11,956 nucleotides of DNA from assembly GCA_030595525.1 (NCBI GenBank), contig JAUVDD010000026.1, positions 1 through 11,956 on the forward strand, in the 5' to 3' direction. This document shows, piece by piece, positions 1 to 7,167 of the stretch. The stretch's first letter is position 1. The number at the start of each line of letters is the position of its first letter. The stretch comes from Puniceicoccales bacterium. GTDB taxonomy: Bacteria; Verrucomicrobiota; Verrucomicrobiia; Opitutales; Oceanipulchritudinaceae. A program made the position numbers and the translations under genes. The notes beneath the pieces are model-generated. The model ran no database searches. It was not told the origin of the DNA and saw only the letters and a list, made by a program, of their open reading frames with translations.

Positions 1-134
1 ATCGGCTTCAATAACAGTCCTTCTTCAGTTTCTTCGACCAGCAGATCGTCAGATTCACGAAGTCCGTACTTTTTCCGCAATTTTGCAGGAAGTGTGATAA
101 CTCCCCGTTTTCCGATTTTCAGTTTCTCAGACAT
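1..134 (-). CDS. AbrB/MazE/SpoVT-type DNA-binding protein (N-terminus, cut by window edge)
   Basis: Reading from the ATG at 134, 44 complete codons are visible before the window ends, with no stop. The protein begins MSEKLKIGKRGVITLPAKL and continues RKKYGLRESDDLLVEE. This is the swapped-hairpin AbrB fold: 'G.RGVITLPAKLRKKYGL' is the classic core of AbrB, MazE, VapB and SpoVT proteins, followed by an acidic strand ending in LLLKP. Such proteins dimerise, bind DNA palindromes, and often act as antitoxins or transition regulators. Any partner toxin (for example a PIN-domain VapC) would lie beyond base 1, so a toxin-antitoxin role cannot be judged. There is no Shine-Dalgarno sequence; a perfect palindrome abuts and overlaps the start codon. 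The gene lies 42 bases downstream of folC on the same strand. Confidence 0.85.
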   Translation of the reverse strand, partial: MSEKLKIGKRGVITLPAKLRKKYGLRESDDLLVEETEEGLLLKP

Positions 135-172
135 TTTGACAGAATTACTGAATTTCAGTAATTCTGTCAAAA
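134..172 (-). promoter_or_regulatory. Perfect 39-base palindrome, putative operator/promoter of the AbrB-type gene
   Basis: Two perfect 19-base inverted arms (134-152 and 154-172) flank a single central base at 153. The palindrome starts five bases after the folC stop and includes the first base of the AbrB-type ATG. On the minus strand it contains TTGACA (170-165), a 17-base spacer, then TAATTC (147-142), a poor -10 match, and then seven bases to the ATG. If this is a promoter, the transcript would start at or next to the ATG and be leaderless. By symmetry the same elements occur on the plus strand. AbrB-family proteins are known to bind palindromes in their own promoters, so autoregulation is the likely reading. 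It lacks the GC-rich stem and T-tract of an intrinsic terminator. Confidence 0.6.
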
Positions 173-176
173 CTAA

Positions 177-1475
177 TCAATCCTGCAGAACCTGCTCGCC
201 TACTGGCACATCATGATAAAGGGCTTCCATGATTTCACCGATCAGGTAGATGGAGCCGGTTGCCACGAGTCCTGAGTTCGGTTGCCCAACCGTGCAGACG
301 CCGGGGCTGGGAAATAAGTCCTTCACCTTACTCCGGAAAAACGGCCCATCAAAAGTGGAAGGGATTTCGGATTCCAGCTCATCAAATGAGCAAGCTCGTG
401 GTTGATGGGGCTCAAGCAAGTGAATCTCACTGGCGTATCGACAAACAACGGGTATCAGTGCACGCGCCCTGGTCAGCCCGAGGGTGCCTGTCAGGATTAC
501 TGGTTTGTATCCTCGCTCGCGAACGAATGCCTGAAGATTGCGCTCCAAATGGATGGCTCCCTCCGGATTATGGGTGGCATCAAGAATGATCGACCGATCC
601 ATCAATTGATGCCTCTCCCAACGCCCCGCCCAGTTCACATTAAGCAATCCATCCCGAATATGATTCTCGGTAATTCCAAACTGGTCTGCGAGAACGCGTG
701 CAACCAAAGTGGCTGTAGCTGCGTTTCTACGCTGGTAATCTCCCGACAGACAGGTGATCGGGCAGTTCGTTTCATCAGTTCCGAATGCATCAGCCACTTT
801 GTACAATTGGCAATTTCGTTCCTTCGCGACCGTTTCAATCACCTTTTCAGCCTCCAGAGGCAATAATCCCATGATGACTGGTTTACCGGGTTTGATAATA
901 CCGGCTTTTTCGGCGGCAATAGCCTCCAGCGTATCTCCAAGAATGTCCGTATGATCCAGACTGATCGATGTGATCACGGAAACTTCCGGATTGAGTACAT
1001 TTGTAGCATCCAGGCGTCCCCCCAAGCCTGTTTCAAAAATACCGATGTCTACCTGTTCTTCAGCAAACCTCAGGAAGGCCATTCCGGTCATGAATTCGAA
1101 AAAGCTGGGATGGTGATCAGTGTGCTCTTTTTCAATCGCCTCGGCTATCGGTTTTAGTCGGCGAGTGTACTCCATGACTTCCTCACGGGTAAGGATTTTC
1201 CGATTAACCTGAACCCGTTCTCCCTGATGAACAAGGTGAGGTGACGTGAACAATCCAGTCTTCAATCCTGCCTGGCGAAATATGGACTCCAACATCGCAC
1301 AAGTGGAGCCCTTGCCATTCGTTCCGGCCACATGGACAACAGGATAGGCTTTTTCGGGATGTCCCAAATGCCGGATAAATTCCCGCATTCGATCAACCCC
1401 ATACAAGGCACCCCGGTGTCTCAGCCCGTATAAATAGGACCGGACGGCCTCGTAAGTCTGCAAGGATTCACTCAT
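177..1475 (-). CDS. folC: Bifunctional folylpolyglutamate synthase / dihydrofolate synthase
   Basis: A 432-residue Mur-ligase family enzyme of the cytoplasm. It adds glutamate to dihydropteroate and/or to reduced folates, using ATP. Visible motifs: the P-loop GTNGKGST (51-58), SPHL (78-81), ETGLGGRLDATN (148-159), SLDHTDILG (172-180), AEKAGIIKPG (188-197) containing the lysine that is usually carbamylated, the GRWE linker motif (284-287), and DATHNPEG (299-306), where the usual DGAHNP glycine is threonine. The C-terminal TGSIYLIGEI (407-416) is the typical family ending. Length is normal. It starts 30 bases after the accD stop on the same strand, so co-transcription is likely; this pairing is common in bacteria. 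No clear Shine-Dalgarno sequence precedes the ATG. Whether both synthase activities are present cannot be read from sequence alone. Confidence 0.95.
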   Translation of the reverse strand: MSESLQTYEAVRSYLYGLRHRGALYGVDRMREFIRHLGHPEKAYPVVHVAGTNGKGSTCAMLESIFRQAGLKTGLFTSPHLVHQGERVQVNRKILTREEVMEYTRRLKPIAEAIEKEHTDHHPSFFEFMTGMAFLRFAEEQVDIGIFETGLGGRLDATNVLNPEVSVITSISLDHTDILGDTLEAIAAEKAGIIKPGKPVIMGLLPLEAEKVIETVAKERNCQLYKVADAFGTDETNCPITCLSGDYQRRNAATATLVARVLADQFGITENHIRDGLLNVNWAGRWERHQLMDRSIILDATHNPEGAIHLERNLQAFVRERGYKPVILTGTLGLTRARALIPVVCRYASEIHLLEPHQPRACSFDELESEIPSTFDGPFFRSKVKDLFPSPGVCTVGQPNSGLVATGSIYLIGEIMEALYHDVPVGEQVLQD

Positions 1476-1505
1476 TTAGATGACTGGAGCGATTTAACCG
1501 AGAGT

Positions 1506-2381
1506 TCAGGAAGCCACGCTGGATTCTTCCGGTGCTTTTTTCACGTGGAAAACATGCAGAAAATTGATAATTCGATCCCTCATTTCCCCCCGCGGAACAA
1601 TCTGGTCGATCAATCCCCTTTCCAGAAGAAATTCGGTTCGCTGGAACCCGGCCGGCAACTCCTCATTGGTTCCCTCTTTGATCACCCGCGGACCCGCGAA
1701 GCAAATCAGTGCCTCGGGTTCGGCCAGAATGACATCACCCAGTGTCGCAAAGCTCGCCGTCACTCCACCAGTGGTCGGATTTGTCAGCACCGGGATAAAC
1801 GGTAATCCAGCATCCTTCAATTTAGCGAGGGCGGCGCTGGTCTTGGCCATCTGCATAAGGCTGTAAATTCCCTCCTGCATACGTGCGCCGCCAGATGCAC
1901 AAACAATGATAACCGGACATTTCTCCTTAAGGGCCCGTTCAATGGCTCGGGTGATTTTCTCCCCTACAACCGAGCCCATGGATGCCCCGCCAAACCTGAA
2001 GTCCATGACTGACAGGCTAACCTGGATACCGCCCATTTGTCCAAGTCCACATACGACAGCCTCATTCAGGCCCGTTTTCTTCTTATAAACCTTTAGTCGA
2101 TCAGCATAGGCCTTGGTATCTTTGAAATTCAAAAGATCCTTGGATTCCAGCTCCATATCAAACTCGGTCCAAGTTCCTTCATCGATCAAGGATTCCACCC
2201 GCTTGTCACTCCATATAGGGAAATGGTATCCGCTTTTCGGAACCACCATCAGGTTCTTTTCCAACTCCTTTGTATAAACCAGCTCACCCGATTTCGGGCA
2301 GCGAGTATACAAATCCTTTGGAATGTCCTTCTTCTTGACAGGTGAAATTGTGGAATAGGTAGGTTTCGAAAAGAAAGGCAT
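1506..2381 (-). CDS. accD: Acetyl-CoA carboxylase carboxyltransferase subunit beta, with degenerate zinc ribbon
   Basis: A 291-residue protein matching AccD over its whole length. With AccA it transfers the carboxyl group from carboxybiotin to acetyl-CoA, giving malonyl-CoA, the first step of fatty-acid synthesis. The crotonase-like core is intact: [13 protein letters not shown] (131-143), [11 protein letters not shown] (161-171) with the oxyanion-hole glycines, and [16 protein letters not shown] (201-216), then FAGPRVI. The N-terminal zinc ribbon is unusual. The family pattern CPKCG...CPKCG reads CPKSG...VPKSG here, so only C28 remains of four ligands; the others are S31, V47 and S50. The reading frame is clean and the surrounding residues (KELEKNL, GYHFPI) are conserved, so this is not a frameshift. 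It sits between comF (32 bases upstream) and folC. accA is not in the window. Confidence 0.95.
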   Translation of the reverse strand: MPFFSKPTYSTISPVKKKDIPKDLYTRCPKSGELVYTKELEKNLMVVPKSGYHFPIWSDKRVESLIDEGTWTEFDMELESKDLLNFKDTKAYADRLKVYKKKTGLNEAVVCGLGQMGGIQVSLSVMDFRFGGASMGSVVGEKITRAIERALKEKCPVIIVCASGGARMQEGIYSLMQMAKTSAALAKLKDAGLPFIPVLTNPTTGGVTASFATLGDVILAEPEALICFAGPRVIKEGTNEELPAGFQRTEFLLERGLIDQIVPRGEMRDRIINFLHVFHVKKAPEESSVAS

Positions 2382-2413
2382 ATCGATTCAATTTAGTAAT
2401 CGCCCAGCTAAAC

Positions 2414-3157
2414 TCAACCATGGGCCAGCGTAAAGGCTGAAATCTTCCTCGCCCCTGCTCTTTTCAGTGCAACGACTGCTGCATTCAGCGTGGCTCCTGT
2501 GGTCAGGACGTCGTCTACCACCACGATGCGTCTCCGCGGATCCAGTTCACGGGAGCACTTAAAAGCGTTCCTCATGTTTTTCATACGCTCCTCACGGCTA
2601 AGGAATGTCTGGCTGGGGGTCTTTCGATGACGATACAGGCAATCCATCGACTCAACAGCAGGAAGTCCATGTTTGGCAGCCGATACAATGACATCAGCCT
2701 GATTATATCCACGCTTACTCAACTTCCACCTGTGCAGGGGGATCGGTACGAGTGTGGATTCGCTTAGATACTCCCGGATATCCGAGGAATCCCGAATGAG
2801 CAGCTCAATTTGCGGTTTCAACCAGGTTCCACCCTCGTATTTCAAAGTATGTACTAGCCGGGCTCCCATTCCACGATATTGGAAAAGCGATCGGCATTGC
2901 TCAAACTCGGGTCTCTTGTCCCGACATGCCGAACATGGGCCCGGCTCAGCTATTTTCCCGAAATACGGCGCCCCACAGCAGGAGCAGTAAGGATCTTGGA
3001 TCCACTGAATACTGTTTTTGCAATGCTCACATAGAAAGCAGGGATCCTTTTCAGCGAGGTGCTTTCCACATCCGATGCAAGTTCTCGGAAAGAAGGCTTC
3101 AAGACATCTGTCCCAAGCCCACTTTGCCCTTATTCTGGTGTTGGCAGAGTTCCACAT
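2414..3157 (-). CDS. comF: ComF family phosphoribosyltransferase-like protein
   Basis: A 247-residue ComF-family protein. The N-terminus carries cysteine pairs typical of its zinc-binding region: C27/C30, C43/C46, C58/C60/C61 and C75/C78. Then come YRG and LKYEGG (106-110), PIPLHRWKLSKRGYNQAD (138-155) and RKTPSQTFLSREER (178-191). The PRPP-binding motif VVVDDVLTTGAT is at 212-223. The family resembles type I phosphoribosyltransferases and is needed for transformation in Bacillus, Haemophilus and Helicobacter, where it acts in the cytoplasm on incoming single-stranded DNA; no enzymatic substrate is firmly established. No other competence gene is in the window, so natural transformation is not implied. 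The ATG lies 59 bases inside the upstream CPBP gene. No downstream in-frame alternative start keeps the first cysteine pair, and there is no Shine-Dalgarno sequence, suggesting translational coupling. Confidence 0.9.
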   Translation of the reverse strand: MWNSANTRIRAKWAWDRCLEAFFPRTCIGCGKHLAEKDPCFLCEHCKNSIQWIQDPYCSCCGAPYFGKIAEPGPCSACRDKRPEFEQCRSLFQYRGMGARLVHTLKYEGGTWLKPQIELLIRDSSDIREYLSESTLVPIPLHRWKLSKRGYNQADVIVSAAKHGLPAVESMDCLYRHRKTPSQTFLSREERMKNMRNAFKCSRELDPRRRIVVVDDVLTTGATLNAAVVALKRAGARKISAFTLAHG

Positions 3158-4082
3158 ATAGACCGATCGCGAGTACGACCAATATGATCAGGGAAGCGTA
3201 GCCATCTGCAATCCGCTGTGTCCCCCAAATTTGGGTAAGCCCGGTGTCTGGAATTTCTACCAGTCTACTCCATGAATTGCGGACCAAAACCCAACCCGCG
3301 TGCAGACCCATGCAACCAACAAGGGATCCAGTTCTCAGGAAAACCAGATTCAGAACCACGCCAGCAAGAAAAAGATTAAAAAAGTCAACTGCCTCAATCG
3401 TCAGAAAGACACTGATCGATTGGTATCCAGCCACCAGCATCCCTGAGTACCAATAGAATGGCTCACCGATTCCGTCTGGGACACTCTTAAAGTGAACAGC
3501 CGCGAAAACCAACGCACTCAGGATCACACCGAACATCGGGTTTGTCGCCGAATAAAACATTCTCAGGACCATTCCCCTGAAGATGGCCTCTTCCAGCCAT
3601 CCGATGACAAGGCCAGCACCCAATGCTGTCAGCATGATCTCCAATACTTTTCCGGTACCAAAGTTGCCTTTTGTGGTAGGATCAATAATCACGGATTGGA
3701 TTGCCACGACAAGCCCCAGTGAGACCATTCCCAGAAGCATGAACTTCAGCATAGAGCGAAGACCTCCAATTCCCCAGAAATATCCGAATCGTCCCCAGAG
3801 ACCACAGGCTCCGATCATCCAAAACACCGCACCGGCGGCAAAAAGCAACCTGACCCGATCCACATACTTGGAAACTGGCTTCGACTGGAGATAGGCGATC
3901 AGCGATTCCGGATCCGAGGGCGTTTCCATACCCTGGATCCACATATAGACGAGTGGGGCCAGCAAACCAGCCATCCAGAAAGCACCAAAATAGGTAATAA
4001 GGAACCAACGCGCTCCTTTCCAGCTGTATAGGTCTATGCCTTCACCGAATAAAATGAATGCAGGTTCTCTTCTTAATCCCAT
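3099..4082 (-). CDS. CPBP family intramembrane metalloprotease (Rce1/Abi-like)
   Basis: A 327-residue polytopic inner-membrane protein with several hydrophobic segments, the clearest near 26-50, 80-96, 112-133, 150-163, 183-198, 235-250 and 295-312. The CPBP motifs are all present: EEAIFRG (164-170, the EExxxR motif), FAAVH (193-197, the FxxxH motif) and HAGWVLVRN (261-269, the third motif with its His and Asn). The catalytic Glu and His residues are therefore intact. The family includes CAAX-prenyl proteases and proteins used for bacteriocin maturation or self-immunity, and most bacterial members have no known substrate. No bacteriocin precursor or CAAX-type protein is visible nearby. It begins 65 bases after the large pseudokinase protein and overlaps comF. 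A role in trimming or regulating the neighbouring membrane proteins is possible but unproven. Confidence 0.88.
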   Translation of the reverse strand: MGLRREPAFILFGEGIDLYSWKGARWFLITYFGAFWMAGLLAPLVYMWIQGMETPSDPESLIAYLQSKPVSKYVDRVRLLFAAGAVFWMIGACGLWGRFGYFWGIGGLRSMLKFMLLGMVSLGLVVAIQSVIIDPTTKGNFGTGKVLEIMLTALGAGLVIGWLEEAIFRGMVLRMFYSATNPMFGVILSALVFAAVHFKSVPDGIGEPFYWYSGMLVAGYQSISVFLTIEAVDFFNLFLAGVVLNLVFLRTGSLVGCMGLHAGWVLVRNSWSRLVEIPDTGLTQIWGTQRIADGYASLIILVVLAIGLYVELCQHQNKGKVGLGQMS

Positions 4083-4147
4083 TTGATTGAAGTAGAATTA
4101 CCTATTTCAGATCTGGCAATGTTGATTTATGCATCGGATAAGGCGTA

Positions 4148-7141
4148 CTACTTGTTGTTACGCTTGGCCTCAGGAGCCAAAACGAGGCGAAATCCCAGCG
4201 AATTCCTGACCGACGATGCGGGGGCACCCTCACGAGCAGCTGAACGCACACGATCCGCCGTATTCCGCCAACTTCCTCCTTTAATCGTATAGCCTCTCCC
4301 ACGATCCAGATTCACCGGATTAGTCACTTTACCTCCAGGATGCCTGTCCCAGAATAAGTCGATTGTCCATTCCGACACGTTTCCATGGACATCGTAGAAT
4401 CCGAACTTATTAGGACTAAACGTACCAACCGGCAATGTTCCATAACGCTCCTCGGTGGAATCACCACCCGTTTTTCCCGGTTCATAAAATCCTTGGTAAT
4501 TACCATCATTGATAGTGGCGGTTGCTCCAAATGAGAAGGGTGTGTCGGTTCCTCCTCTGGCCGCATATTCCCATTCCGCCTCGGTTGGCAAACGATACGA
4601 CCAGCCCAATGGCACACGCCCGGCATCCTGCTCGAAGATGGTCAATCTTTGACAAAACTCGTTTACTTGATCCCAAGTCACCGAATCAACAGGTAAGTCC
4701 TTGCCGACAAACTGGCTGGGATTCTCACGCATAACTCGCTCGTAGACATCCTGAGTCACTTCATAAGCTCCCATCCAAAACCCTGAAGTCAAAACGACTG
4801 CTGTAGCGGTGTCCTCATTCGGTAACCGGCGAAATTCATTTACTGGACTCCCCATCTTAAATTCACCTGATTCCATCCAAACCATCTGGATATCAAAATA
4901 CGGGGGTGACCACATTTCGCCATTTTCGGGACCAGGAATTTGCTTAAGTGGCACTTTCCACTCACGCCTTTCATTCGGTCCACCTTGGAATGTTTGAATC
5001 ACGCTCAAATAATCACGAATTCCCACTTCAACCTCGACCGGCCTGTTAGCCTCAATCAGTAGAACACCTTGTTCAGTCAACGAAGCCTCTTCTCCATTCA
5101 CGAAAAACTTCGTAGGCACATTAACTTCAATTTCCGGTATTAAGCGGACTGGACGCGGTTTCAATACTAGATCCACAGAAGTCACCTTCCGGTCCAACAC
5201 CACAATTCTTTCGTCGAAGGGATAGTAGTCCGGATGATCCAACTTCACCATGTGCCCTCCTTCTGGCAAATCCAGACTACCCGTTTCCAGGACTGCCAAC
5301 ATTTCATCATTCACGCTGAACATCAGTTCCCTGATATCGGGAGGATTCGGCATGGTTAAATCAATTGCATAACTGAGAGTGCCAATTTTCAGCTCCAATT
5401 CACCAGTATCGATTTCAATCTGCTCTCCCCGTTCAAACCTCAACTCCCTTTCAACTGCCCGGTATCCTTCCTTTTCCACCCGTAATTCGAGCAAACGACC
5501 CACATTTAATCCTTCTACCCTTAGCGGTGTCAGTCCCATGCGAGATCCACTTACGGTAACAACGGCTCCCTCGGGCTCACTGGTTACGATCAATTCTGTC
5601 GGCTTGGGCGGTTGTTTAAAGGTAATCTTTACTGGAGAGTGCCCCATTGGCATCTCCTCCGCAATCGCAGGGAGCAAGCTCTTGTGCAATCCAACCAATT
5701 GGTGGCGGCCTGTCAGTAAACGATTCTTAATTTCCAGTCCGTCCGTGCCTTCAATCGTCCCCAAATGTAGGAGTAAGCCTGACTTGGGCATGACATAAAC
5801 TTCTGTTCCGACCGCTCCCTTGACATGAATTGTGGTAAAATCAGGTGTTAGATTGAGCTGCAGTTTGGTAACTTCCGATCCGGATAAACTGACCTGTCTG
5901 GTCACCGTACGGTAACGGGGAGCCCGAGCCTGAACTGTATAGTTACCTGATCGGCCATCAAGATAAAGGGGGAAACCCATCGGGGTAAACCGTCCACTCA
6001 TCGGTCCCACCACGGAAACCGATACACTGACTGGTGATGCCTCAATTATGAGATTCGCATGATCTTCCTGCAGAACCCTCCGAATTGGACGATCCGAGAC
6101 TTCCTCATCAAAGTCAGAGAAAATGATCTGATAGAACATCGACGCTGAGCCTATTACCAATATTCCACACAATCCCAGCAACAGCAGACGAACGAACATG
6201 AGTCGCCGCATGTTCAACAGATTCTCGATTGCTTGAGGCAGTGGAATGCGACTTAGTTTTCTGCGCAAATTCCCATCTGACCTTTTGTTCTTACCTGCAG
6301 CCAAATTATCGACATTTTCCAAGTCATCTAAAAAGGCGTTGTAGTTGGAAAATCGATCCGTGGGCTTTGGCTCCAGACACTGGCTGATAAACAAATCCCA
6401 ACCGCCGCTGAGTCCCTGGCGGGCTTTCGTAGGGGATGCCCATCTGCGCTCCGGCTTTTCTCCTGTTAACAGGAAATACGCACACATGCCGATGCAATAG
6501 AAGTCACTCCTTATGTCACGTGACTTGAAATTGCGAATTTCTGGACTTAAGATTTCCAGTGCGGTAAAGCTGCGCTTTTTATCAATGTTTACAGGGATAA
6601 CCGCTCCGCTGACAAATCGTTCAAAGCACTCGTATTGGATGGACTGGAAAAGACCCATTCCGGCGATTTTCACTTCCCCATCCTCGTCAAGGAAAAGGAA
6701 GTCCGGAGTCATAAAATAGTGGCCTTGATCCAATTTCCGAGAATCAACCAATCCCTTGGCAATAGCCCTTAGCAGTTCCTGAACACGCTCTTCCGGAAAA
6801 GGCTCTTTACGCTTCAGCACAAGGGAATTCAAAGACCTGTAGTTACCAACTGGATACTGTACCACAAGGTTACCGCTAATCCTATGAAGCTCAACAGCTC
6901 CCATTGCCGGGCCATTCGGCAACTGCTTCTGTTTCTCGATTGTTTCCTTGTACCGTTGCTGGAAACGTGAGTCTGCTCTCAACAATGCTTCTGGAAGGAT
7001 GTGAAGCAGAACATTCTCATGTTTGAGTTTATGGATGGCTTGGTAAAATGTGCCCAGAATACTGGAGGAAAGAACCTCCCTGAGGAGATAGGGACCAATC
7101 GTATCCCCTTCCTTGGGCAGTTGTATGAATTCAGCCAGCAT
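4148..7141 (-). CDS. Pseudokinase - transmembrane - PEGA repeats - FGE-like (SUMF1) protein
   Basis: A 997-residue single-pass membrane protein with four regions. (1) A Ser/Thr-kinase-like fold, about 13-275. It keeps LSPEI (198-202), SDFYCIGMCAYFLLTGEKP (212-230) and the late Arg (R263), but the glycine loop is degenerate, the VAIK lysine is H47, HRD reads HYF (141-143) and DFG reads GMG (161-163), so it should be catalytically dead. (2) One transmembrane helix, about 316-340. (3) Beta-rich PEGA-type repeats, about 360-440, 514-580 (with SEPEGAVV) and 588-655. (4) A formylglycine-generating-enzyme-like domain, about 743-990, with RLPTEAEWEYAARGG, HGNVSEW and GGSWRN. This domain lacks the two active cysteines of true FGE. 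The predicted topology is pseudokinase in the cytoplasm and PEGA/FGE-like part in the periplasm. It lies 26 bases after the DUF432-like gene, with no strong ribosome-binding site. Confidence 0.88.
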   Translation of the reverse strand: MLAEFIQLPKEGDTIGPYLLREVLSSSILGTFYQAIHKLKHENVLLHILPEALLRADSRFQQRYKETIEKQKQLPNGPAMGAVELHRISGNLVVQYPVGNYRSLNSLVLKRKEPFPEERVQELLRAIAKGLVDSRKLDQGHYFMTPDFLFLDEDGEVKIAGMGLFQSIQYECFERFVSGAVIPVNIDKKRSFTALEILSPEIRNFKSRDIRSDFYCIGMCAYFLLTGEKPERRWASPTKARQGLSGGWDLFISQCLEPKPTDRFSNYNAFLDDLENVDNLAAGKNKRSDGNLRRKLSRIPLPQAIENLLNMRRLMFVRLLLLGLCGILVIGSASMFYQIIFSDFDEEVSDRPIRRVLQEDHANLIIEASPVSVSVSVVGPMSGRFTPMGFPLYLDGRSGNYTVQARAPRYRTVTRQVSLSGSEVTKLQLNLTPDFTTIHVKGAVGTEVYVMPKSGLLLHLGTIEGTDGLEIKNRLLTGRHQLVGLHKSLLPAIAEEMPMGHSPVKITFKQPPKPTELIVTSEPEGAVVTVSGSRMGLTPLRVEGLNVGRLLELRVEKEGYRAVERELRFERGEQIEIDTGELELKIGTLSYAIDLTMPNPPDIRELMFSVNDEMLAVLETGSLDLPEGGHMVKLDHPDYYPFDERIVVLDRKVTSVDLVLKPRPVRLIPEIEVNVPTKFFVNGEEASLTEQGVLLIEANRPVEVEVGIRDYLSVIQTFQGGPNERREWKVPLKQIPGPENGEMWSPPYFDIQMVWMESGEFKMGSPVNEFRRLPNEDTATAVVLTSGFWMGAYEVTQDVYERVMRENPSQFVGKDLPVDSVTWDQVNEFCQRLTIFEQDAGRVPLGWSYRLPTEAEWEYAARGGTDTPFSFGATATINDGNYQGFYEPGKTGGDSTEERYGTLPVGTFSPNKFGFYDVHGNVSEWTIDLFWDRHPGGKVTNPVNLDRGRGYTIKGGSWRNTADRVRSAAREGAPASSVRNSLGFRLVLAPEAKRNNK

Positions 7142-7167
7142 AACTTCGTGTGATTTTCTGTTGGTTT

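Noticed and set aside
134..172. Reading the palindrome as an intrinsic terminator of folC
   Set aside because: The stem is A/T-rich with no GC-rich base and no T-tract on either side; after it comes AAAATG into the next gene.
402..866. Plus-strand open frame of 154 codons inside folC
   Set aside because: It lies antisense to a clearly conserved folC and its translation matches no recognisable motif; it is a shadow of the real gene.
2414..4082. A bacteriocin or competence cluster based on CPBP and comF
   Set aside because: No precursor peptide, exporter, or DNA-uptake genes are present; both families are widespread in ordinary housekeeping settings.
5379..5798. Plus-strand open frame of 139 codons inside the pseudokinase/PEGA gene
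   Set aside because: It is Ser/Pro-rich low-complexity translation opposite a coherent PEGA region, with no supporting start signal.
4148..7141. Calling the large protein an active Ser/Thr kinase or a formylglycine-generating enzyme
   Set aside because: The kinase Lys, HRD Asp and DFG Asp are all missing, and the FGE cysteines are absent.
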